Assembly (NCBI RefSeq): GCF_003668875.1
Contig: NZ_RAWM01000007.1
Span: 62,001-126,000 of the forward strand
Direction: 5' to 3'
DNA: 64,000 nucleotides
From: Corallococcus interemptor
GTDB lineage: Bacteria > Myxococcota > Myxococcia > Myxococcales > Myxococcaceae
The translations under genes were made by a program, and so were the position numbers. Positions 1-7,624 of the stretch are shown here, piece by piece; position 1 is the first letter of the stretch; each line of letters begins with the position of its first letter. Below the pieces are notes generated by a model. It had not been told where the DNA came from. It saw nothing but the letters and a program-made list of their open reading frames with translations, and ran no database searches.

Positions 1-4
1 CCGT

Positions 5-709
5 TCAACGGGGCCGCGTCAGCAGCGCGAACAGCCCGTCGCTCCACCACCGTCCGCGCAGGCCCGGCACGAAGCGCTGCCAGTACACGCTGCTGCGGGG
101 GATGCGTCCGGGCAGCGGATAGTCGAAGTCGATGGACTGGAAGCCCGCCTCCACGGCCATGCGCCGCGCGTCCAGCTCCGTGATGGGCGTGATGTGTCCG
201 GAGTCCCGGTAGTCCTGCTCGCAGAACGCCGGGAAGTAGCCCCGGACCAGGAAGGACAGCCGCGCCGTCAGGCTGTCGTTGTTGGGCGTGGTGAAGAACA
301 GGTGGCCTCCGGGCTTGAGCACGCGGAAGGCCTCCTTCACGAAGTGGCGCGGGTTGGCCAGGTGCTCCAGCACTTCAATGGCGAACACCCAGTCCACCGA
401 CCCATCGCCCCACGGCAGCGCGTCCCGGGACACGTCCCGCTGCTGGAACTCCACGCCCGGCAGGCGGCTGGCGCCCGCGTCGTGGATGTCCGTGCTGAGG
501 ATGCGCTCGATGGCGGGGTTCTGTTGCAGCCGGCGGATCCACCCGCCGCTGCCCGAGCCCACGTCGAGCACCACGCCGAAGGCCCGCTGCCCCGCCACGC
601 TCCAGGCCGCGTCCCGCAGCGGCTCCGGTGACAGCCCGTCCTGACGCTGCGCGTAGGCGGCGGCGTCATGGCCCAGCGGCCCCGCGTTGCCCTTCACATC
701 TGAATCCAT
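5..709 (-). CDS. Class I SAM-dependent methyltransferase
   Basis: This 234-residue protein is a probable S-adenosylmethionine-dependent methyltransferase of the Methyltransf_11/25 type; the substrate cannot be told from sequence. The glycine-rich SAM motif VVLDVGSGSGGW lies near residues 46-57, an acidic STDI follows near residue 72, and the segment FAIEVLEHLANP with GGHLFFTTPNND is typical of the fold. Length is normal for a single-domain enzyme. The gene is divergent from the FAD dehydrogenase, with about 106 bp between the two starts. Family is clear, function open. It could act on a lipid, quinone or sugar nucleotide. Confidence 0.85.
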   Translation of the reverse strand: MDSDVKGNAGPLGHDAAAYAQRQDGLSPEPLRDAAWSVAGQRAFGVVLDVGSGSGGWIRRLQQNPAIERILSTDIHDAGASRLPGVEFQQRDVSRDALPWGDGSVDWVFAIEVLEHLANPRHFVKEAFRVLKPGGHLFFTTPNNDSLTARLSFLVRGYFPAFCEQDYRDSGHITPITELDARRMAVEAGFQSIDFDYPLPGRIPRSSVYWQRFVPGLRGRWWSDGLFALLTRPR

Positions 710-815
710 GGGCGGGAGTCTACCCCCGGGAGCGGTGGGTTGCGCAGGTGATGGACCGTCTGCAATCCGCGCGAATCGCTATCATCCGCGCGCCAGGTGC
801 TACCGGGAGGCACGC

Positions 816-2471
816 ATGGGACAGCAAGTGGATGTCATCGTCGTGGGCGGAGGGCTCGCCGGACTCGTCGCCGCCACGGAGCTCGCGGATGCGGGCAAGC
901 GCGTCGCCGTGGTGGACCAGGAGGGGCCGCAGAACCTGGGCGGCCAGGCGTTCTGGTCGTTCGGAGGCCTGTTCCTCGTGGACTCGCCCGAGCAGCGGCG
1001 CATGGGCATCAAGGACTCGCACGAGCTCGCGATGGAGGACTGGCTGGGCACCGCGGCCTTCGACCGCGAGGAGGACCACTGGCCGCGCAAGTGGGCGGAG
1101 GCCTTCGTCGCCTTCGCCGCGGGCGAGATGCGCCCCTGGCTCGTCCAGCAGGGCATGAGCTGGTTCCCGGTGGTGGGCTGGGCGGAGCGCGGCGGCTACG
1201 GCGCCGTGGGCCACGGCAACTCCGTCCCCCGCTTCCACGTCACCTGGGGCACCGGCCCCGGCGTGCTGGAGCCCTTCGTGCGCCGGGCGAAGGCGGCCGA
1301 GGCCAAGGGCACCCTCACCTTCCACTTCCGCCACCGCGTGGACGAACTGCTCACGCAGGACGGCGCGGTGGTGGGCGTGCGCGGCATGTTGCTGGAGCCC
1401 ACGGAGGTCCCCCGGGGCGCCAGCAGCTCGCGCGTGACGGTGGGTGACTTCGAGCTGCGCGCGGGCGCGGTCATCGTCACGTCCGGCGGCATTGGCGGCA
1501 ACCACGAGCTGGTGCGCAAGGCGTGGCCCCAGCGCATGGGCCCCGCGCCGAAGTTCATGATTCAAGGCGTGCCGGACCACGTGGACGGCCGGATGATCGC
1601 CATCACGGAGGCCGCGGGCGGGCGCCTCATCAACCGCGACCGCATGTGGCACTACACGGAGGGCCTGCGGAACTGGAACCCCATCTGGCCCCGCCATGGC
1701 ATCCGCATCCTGCCGGGCCCCAGCTCGCTGTGGCTGGACGCCACCGGCAAGCGCCTGCCGCCGCCGCTGTTCCCCGGCTTCGACACGCTGGGCACGCTGG
1801 AGCACATCGTAAAGACGGGCCACGAGCACACCTGGTTCATCCTCAACCAGTGGATCATCAAGAAGGAGTTCGCGCTCTCCGGCTCGGAGCAGAACCCGGA
1901 CCTGACGGGCAAGGACTGGCTGGGCGTGCTCAACCGCGCCGTGGGCAAGAAGGCCATGGGCCCGGTGGAGGCCTTCAAGGAGAAGGGCGAGGACTTCGTC
2001 ATCTCCAACAACCTGCGCGACCTGGTCGCCGGGATGAACGCGAAGACGCCAGAGCCGCTGCTGGACTTCGCCACGGTGGAGCGCGAGGTGAAGGCCCGCG
2101 ACCTCCAGATGGACAACCCGTTCAGCAAGGACCTGCAGCTGGCCGCCATCCGCCAGGCGCGCAACTACCGGGGTGACAAGCTGGTGCGCACCGCGAAGCC
2201 GCACCGCATCCTGGACCCCAAGGCGGGGCCGCTCATCGGCGTGAAGCTGAACATCCTCACGCGCAAGACGCTGGGCGGCTTCGAGACGGACCTCCAGGGC
2301 CGCGTCTTCAACGCCCAGGGGAAGACCATCCCCGGGCTCTACGCGGCGGGCGAGGTGGCCGGCTTCGGAGGCGGTGGCGTCCACGGCTACCGCGCCCTGG
2401 AAGGCACGTTCCTGGGCGGCTGCATCTTCTCCGGCCGCGCCGCGGGCCGTGCCGCGGCGGGGAGCCTCTAG
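816..2471 (+). CDS. FAD-binding dehydrogenase, fumarate reductase/ketosteroid dehydrogenase-like
   Basis: Predicted flavoprotein of 551 residues. The N-terminus carries the Rossmann FAD motif VIVVGGGLAGLVAATELADAG (read as GxGxxG), followed by a GGQAFWSFGGLF segment, and the C-terminus ends with a second FAD contact, IPGLYAAGEVAGFGGGGVHG. This layout is that of the FAD_binding_2 family, which includes fumarate reductase flavoproteins and 3-ketosteroid delta-1-dehydrogenases. The frame is open from 687, but ATG 816 is preferred because GGGAGG lies 5 nt upstream and the Rossmann strand then starts at residue 5. The natural substrate is not evident. It is transcribed away from the methyltransferase and towards the GFA gene. 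Confidence 0.88.
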   Translation: MGQQVDVIVVGGGLAGLVAATELADAGKRVAVVDQEGPQNLGGQAFWSFGGLFLVDSPEQRRMGIKDSHELAMEDWLGTAAFDREEDHWPRKWAEAFVAFAAGEMRPWLVQQGMSWFPVVGWAERGGYGAVGHGNSVPRFHVTWGTGPGVLEPFVRRAKAAEAKGTLTFHFRHRVDELLTQDGAVVGVRGMLLEPTEVPRGASSSRVTVGDFELRAGAVIVTSGGIGGNHELVRKAWPQRMGPAPKFMIQGVPDHVDGRMIAITEAAGGRLINRDRMWHYTEGLRNWNPIWPRHGIRILPGPSSLWLDATGKRLPPPLFPGFDTLGTLEHIVKTGHEHTWFILNQWIIKKEFALSGSEQNPDLTGKDWLGVLNRAVGKKAMGPVEAFKEKGEDFVISNNLRDLVAGMNAKTPEPLLDFATVEREVKARDLQMDNPFSKDLQLAAIRQARNYRGDKLVRTAKPHRILDPKAGPLIGVKLNILTRKTLGGFETDLQGRVFNAQGKTIPGLYAAGEVAGFGGGGVHGYRALEGTFLGGCIFSGRAAGRAAAGSL

Positions 2472-2474
2472 GCC

Positions 2475-2924
2475 CTAGGCGGCGGCCTGGAAGGGCCACG
2501 GCGTGGGGCGCGGCCCGGCCGCCCAGTTGTCGTGCCGGCCGTCCCAGTACCCGAAGGTGAGCAGCGACGGATCCACGTCATCCAGCGTGTTGACGTAGAT
2601 GGACACGAACTTGCCGCCCAGCTCCGGGACGTCGCCGTCGCCGTAGCACACCACCCCGCAGCGGCCGCAGAAGCTGCGGGTGTTGGGGCTGCCGTCGCGC
2701 CCGTACTTCTTGAGGGCGTCCTGGCCCTTCAAGAGGCGGAAGGCGTCCGGCTTCATGCCCACGCCGCCGCCGTAGCCGTACTTCATGCAGATGGTGCAGT
2801 TGCAGCGCGTGACGCCGGCCAGGTCCACGGTGGCCTCGTAACGCACGGCGCCACACAGGCAGCCGCCCGCGTAGGTGTGCAGGCCGCGCAGGGGAAGGGT
2901 CTTCGACAGGTCGTTCTGGGTCAT
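2475..2924 (-). CDS. GFA family (Gfa-like zinc-binding) protein
   Basis: A 149-residue member of the GFA family, named after glutathione-dependent formaldehyde-activating enzyme. Most members have unknown activity and bind zinc through conserved cysteines. Visible clusters are GGCLCGAVRYE near the N-terminus, CNCTICMKYG in the middle and FCGRCG in the second half, the expected Cys pattern. A longer frame begins at 2960, but ATG 2924 puts the first conserved cysteine at the normal distance and has GGAG about 8 nt upstream. It converges on the FAD dehydrogenase with 3 bp between stops. Enzymatic formaldehyde chemistry should not be assumed. Confidence 0.85.
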   Translation of the reverse strand: MTQNDLSKTLPLRGLHTYAGGCLCGAVRYEATVDLAGVTRCNCTICMKYGYGGGVGMKPDAFRLLKGQDALKKYGRDGSPNTRSFCGRCGVVCYGDGDVPELGGKFVSIYVNTLDDVDPSLLTFGYWDGRHDNWAAGPRPTPWPFQAAA

Positions 2925-3071
2925 GACGGAATCTCCGGGTGCCGCGTCGAGGGAACGCAATCAATCTGCCCCCGGCTCGTGACAGCCTTCTGTCAGGTTT
3001 GTCGCCGGCCTCTGTTGAACCCGGCGGGGCCTGGCCCAGAGTTCCCCCGTCCGCCGCCTTCCGGAGGCCCC

Positions 3072-5004
<1,933 letters not shown>

Positions 5005-5006
<2 letters not shown>

Positions 5007-5021
5007 GGGCGGTCAGCCCTC
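5005..5021. terminator. Short hairpin shared by two convergent stop codons
   Basis: GAGGGC and GCCCTC form a 6-bp stem around a 5-nt loop, starting inside the stop codon of the S9 peptidase gene and ending inside the stop codon of the MarR gene. It may serve as a weak two-way terminator, but there is no T tract on either side. Confidence 0.35.
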
Positions 5022-5517
5022 AACGGCGGCGACGGGAGGGAGCCCTGGAATCAGCAGGGCCCGCCGTCGCCGCGGTGGCTTCGCCCCACTGCGTCCGCGC
5101 GACCGTGGCCAGCAGGTCGCGCAGCGCGGAGGCCTGGGTGTCGCCCACGGCGCGCTCGAAGTCCGCCTGGGCGCGCAGCCACAGCGGCCGGGCCTTGCGG
5201 TAGGCGGCCTGCCCTTCCGGAGTGATGGCGATGGCGCGCTGACGCCGGTCCGTGCGGCCCACCTCCAGCACCACGAAGCCGTCCTTCAAGAGGGGCCGGA
5301 GGTTGTGGGTGAGCGTGGACGGGTCCATCACCAGCTGTTCCGCCAGCGCGTTCACCGTCAGCGGGCCCTGGGACTGGACGTGGTGGAGGATGGAGTACTG
5401 CGTCGTCCGGAGGCCGCTGGGCGCGAGCACCTGATCATAGAACTGCGTGACGTGGCGGCTGGCCTGCCGCAGCGCCAGGCAGTTGCAGAGGGTGCGCTGA
5501 AGGTCGTCCGAGGACAT
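5020..5517 (-). CDS. MarR family transcriptional regulator
   Basis: A 165-residue winged-helix regulator of the MarR type. The DNA-binding part shows TTQYSILHHVQSQGPLTV, then LAEQLVMDPSTLTHNLRPL (recognition helix) and the wing with GRTDRRQRAIAITPEGQ. MarR dimers usually repress nearby genes and release DNA on binding a small phenolic or electrophilic ligand. It lies 42 nt downstream of the quinone-oxidoreductase gene on the same strand, so the two are probably co-transcribed and that oxidoreductase is the most likely target. The ligand is unknown. Confidence 0.9.
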   Translation of the reverse strand: MSSDDLQRTLCNCLALRQASRHVTQFYDQVLAPSGLRTTQYSILHHVQSQGPLTVNALAEQLVMDPSTLTHNLRPLLKDGFVVLEVGRTDRRQRAIAITPEGQAAYRKARPLWLRAQADFERAVGDTQASALRDLLATVARTQWGEATAATAGPADSRAPSRRRR

Positions 5518-5559
5518 CGCTGCCGGGAAGTATACGTGGGCGCACCCGCGCCGCGCGGG

Positions 5560-6531
5560 TCAGTCCCCGGCGACCAGCACGACCTTGCCCACCGTGCCGC
5601 GGCCCTCCAGCTGACGGTGGGCCTCTTCCGCGCGGGACAGCGGCAGACTCAGGCCCACCACGAGGCGAAGGCGCTTCGCCACGACCTCCGCCAGCAGCGC
5701 CTCGCGCGCCTTGCGCTGCACCTCCGGGGGCGTGGGGGTGTGCAGCCAGTAGGCGCTCACGGTGAGCGACTTCGCGTAGAGGGACTCCACCTCCACGTGC
5801 GGCGGATGGCCGCTGGCGTTGCCGTAGCTCACCAGGTGACCGAAGGGCGCCAGCGCGTCCAGGCTGGCCTGCCACGTGCTCGCGCCCACCGAGTCCAGCA
5901 CGCGCTCCACGCCGCGCCCGCCCGTCAGCTCACGCACGCTCGCCGCGACGTCCTCCCGGTCGTAGCGGATGACGTCGTCCGCGCCCACGTCCCGCGCGAG
6001 CTTCGCCTTCGCCTCGCCCGACACCGTGCCAATGACCCGCGCGCCCGCCGCCTTCGCGAGCTGCACCGCCAGCAGCCCCACGCCTCCGGCCGCCGCGTGG
6101 ATGAGCACCGTCTGCCCTGCCTCCACGCGCCCCACGGTGTGCACCACGTGGTACGCCGTCAGCCCCTGCACCAGCAGCGCGGCGGCCTCCTCGAAGGACA
6201 CCTCTGGCGGCAGCACCAACAGCTGCTCCACGGGTGCGAGCGCCGCCTCCGCGTAGGCCTGCTTCGTCAGGGCGACCACGCGGCGTCCCACCCAGGATGC
6301 GTCCACGCCGGGCCCCACCGCGCGCACCACGCCGGCGGCCTCGCTGCCCAGGATGCGCGGCAGGGGCACCTGGGCGTCGTACAGCCCGCGGCGGCGCTCG
6401 GTGTCCGCGAAGTTCACGCCCGCGGCATGGACTCGCAGGAGGACCTGGCCTGGCCCGGGCACGGGCTCCGGCGCGTCCTCCCAACGGAGGACCTCCGGCC
6501 CGCCCAGCTGGTGGTAGCGGATGGCTTTCAT
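5560..6531 (-). CDS. NADPH:quinone oxidoreductase-type zinc-less MDR enzyme
   Basis: A 323-residue medium-chain dehydrogenase/reductase. The N-terminal GroES-like part contains GPGQVLLRVHAAGVNFAD, and the nucleotide-binding part has HAAAGGVGLLAVQLAKAAG, the AxxGGVG motif typical of quinone oxidoreductases, followed by ARVIGTVS. The structural-zinc cysteines of alcohol dehydrogenases are absent, which fits the QOR subgroup. The family reduces quinones or enones with NADPH in the cytoplasm. Position directly upstream of a MarR gene suggests a stress- or xenobiotic-responsive pair. The exact substrate is not predictable. Confidence 0.88.
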   Translation of the reverse strand: MKAIRYHQLGGPEVLRWEDAPEPVPGPGQVLLRVHAAGVNFADTERRRGLYDAQVPLPRILGSEAAGVVRAVGPGVDASWVGRRVVALTKQAYAEAALAPVEQLLVLPPEVSFEEAAALLVQGLTAYHVVHTVGRVEAGQTVLIHAAAGGVGLLAVQLAKAAGARVIGTVSGEAKAKLARDVGADDVIRYDREDVAASVRELTGGRGVERVLDSVGASTWQASLDALAPFGHLVSYGNASGHPPHVEVESLYAKSLTVSAYWLHTPTPPEVQRKAREALLAEVVAKRLRLVVGLSLPLSRAEEAHRQLEGRGTVGKVVLVAGD

Positions 6532-6615
6532 GCGCGGAGTCCTAACGTCCAGCCTGCTTGCTTGTCAGGACTGAATTTCCGCCCACGTCGCTTCGGAGCG
6601 AAAGGAGCGGTCCCG

Positions 6616-6774
6616 ATGCGCCAGGCGACGAAGCAGTCCCCGATGAACCTCAAGCACCAGAACCCTTCCAGTCACGGCATCGACGCGGCCTCGCGTCCCA
6701 GCCCGGTGACCGCTCCTTCCACGTGCCGCTGGCGGGGCTTCGCGTCCCTTCGCCTCGCCCTGCCCGGCTCCTGA
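6616..6774 (+). CDS. Possible small ORF, 52 residues, no known family
   Basis: A short open frame with an ATG placed 8 nt after AAAGGAG (6601-6607), one of the better ribosome-binding sites in the window. The peptide begins MRQATKQSPMNLKHQN and ends in FASLRLALPGS; it has one cysteine, no membrane segment and no recognised domain. It ends 39 nt before a strong hairpin (6814-6842). Nothing else explains this 460-bp gap between the quinone oxidoreductase start and the tRNA-like element. It may be a chance ORF; conservation is unknown. Confidence 0.3.
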   Translation: MRQATKQSPMNLKHQNPSSHGIDAASRPSPVTAPSTCRWRGFASLRLALPGS

Positions 6775-6813
6775 AGGCGTCACGCCCCGTCCCTGACGTG
6801 GCTTGCCCCTGGA

Positions 6814-6842
6814 GGCCGGGCTCCCGACACGGGAACCCGGCC
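6814..6842 (+). terminator. Strong GC hairpin followed by TTCTTC
   Basis: GGCCGGGCTCCCG (6814-6826) pairs with CGGGAACCCGGCC (6830-6842) with one C-A mismatch and a 3-nt loop, followed by TTCTTC; a run of seven T lies further on at 6871-6877. It would end a plus-strand transcript. The only plus-strand candidate upstream is the small ORF at 6616. A structural role in the leader of the HNH mRNA is an alternative. Confidence 0.4.
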
Positions 6843-6899
6843 TTCTTCACGTCCGGGCACCCCGCTCCCCTTTTTTTCCGCTTCTTGCGTCCCACACGA

Positions 6900-6967
6900 A
6901 GGCCGCGCACCGGGTGCAGTCCGAACTCCAAATCCGGACGAGCAGGGTTCGACTCCCTGGCGGCCTG
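6900..6967 (+). ncRNA. tRNA-Trp-like RNA with reduced D arm, in front of HNH gene
   Basis: Sixty-eight bases fold as a tRNA. A perfect 7-bp acceptor stem joins AGGCCGC (6900-6906) and GCGGCCT (6960-6966); the discriminator is G6967. The T arm is canonical: CAGGG, loop TTCGACT, CCCTG. The anticodon loop CTCCAAA (6926-6932) has T33 and anticodon CCA, with a 5-bp stem holding one A-C mismatch, and a 5-nt variable region. The D arm is odd: only GCAC-CGG-GTGC, with a 3-nt loop and no linker after the acceptor stem. No CCA is encoded. Anticodon CCA, G73 and A1-U72 are tryptophan identity features. It ends 23 nt before the HNH start. It may be a decayed tRNA or a regulatory tRNA mimic. Confidence 0.6.
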
Positions 6968-6990
6968 TCCCGCCCGAAAGGCCCGCTGTC

Positions 6991-7533
6991 ATGGAAACGC
7001 TGGTGTTGAGCCAGTCCTATGAGCCTGTCGCACGCATCCCCTGGCAACGCGCCGTCATGCTGCTGGTCCAGGGCAAGGTGGAGGTCGTTGAAGAGTACGA
7101 GGACCGCGTCATCCGCTCGGTGACGGTGGAGCTGCGCATGCCGTCCGTCATCCGCTTCGTGCGCGCCCTGTGGAAGGGCCCGCGCGGCGTGCGCTTCAGC
7201 CGGGAGAACGTCTACCAGCGCGACCAGTGCCGCTGCCAGTACTGCGGCCGCAAGGTGACCCGCCCGGAAGCCACGTACGACCACGTGCTGCCGCGCGCGC
7301 AGGGCGGCCGCACCAGCTGGGACAACATCGTCATCGCCTGCGTGCCCTGTAACCAGAAGAAGGGCAACCGCACCCCGGCCCAGGCGCGGATGACGCTGCG
7401 CACCGTGCCCGCGAAGCCCAAGCGGTTGCCGGACGCACTGGTCGTGTCGTTCCTCGTGGAGAAGGGCCTGCCCCTGTCCTGGCGCAAGTTCCTGAGGGAC
7501 GTGGCCTACTGGCACACGGAGCTGGAAGCGTAG
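6991..7533 (+). CDS. HNH endonuclease family protein
   Basis: A 180-residue protein with an HNH/zinc-ribbon nuclease fold. Cys82 and Cys85 (CQYC) with Cys117 and Cys120 (CVPC) form the zinc site; the catalytic segment is YDHVLPRAQGG with Asp97-His98, then WDNIVIAC with Asn112. The first 70 residues are conserved-looking but carry no named domain. Stand-alone HNH proteins of this size are widespread in bacteria and few have a known target. GAAAGG lies 9 nt upstream of ATG. The tRNA-like element at 6900-6967 occupies its immediate leader, and the Clp-RF2 fusion gene follows 91 nt downstream on the same strand. Confidence 0.88.
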   Translation: METLVLSQSYEPVARIPWQRAVMLLVQGKVEVVEEYEDRVIRSVTVELRMPSVIRFVRALWKGPRGVRFSRENVYQRDQCRCQYCGRKVTRPEATYDHVLPRAQGGRTSWDNIVIACVPCNQKKGNRTPAQARMTLRTVPAKPKRLPDALVVSFLVEKGLPLSWRKFLRDVAYWHTELEA

Positions 7534-7624
7534 GGTCCTTTGTCCACGCGGGTGGGCCGGGACTTCGCTTCCGCGCCGCAACGGTTAGAGTGCCGCACGT
7601 CGAGGGGGCGTTCCGGACCACACC

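Noticed and set aside
687-815. N-terminal extension of the FAD dehydrogenase
   Set aside because: It runs into the methyltransferase start region and lacks a ribosome site; GGGAGG before ATG 816 decides the start.
2532-3071. 180-codon upstream extension of the S9 peptidase
   Set aside because: It is antisense to the GFA gene and would hide the signal peptide that begins at ATG 3072.
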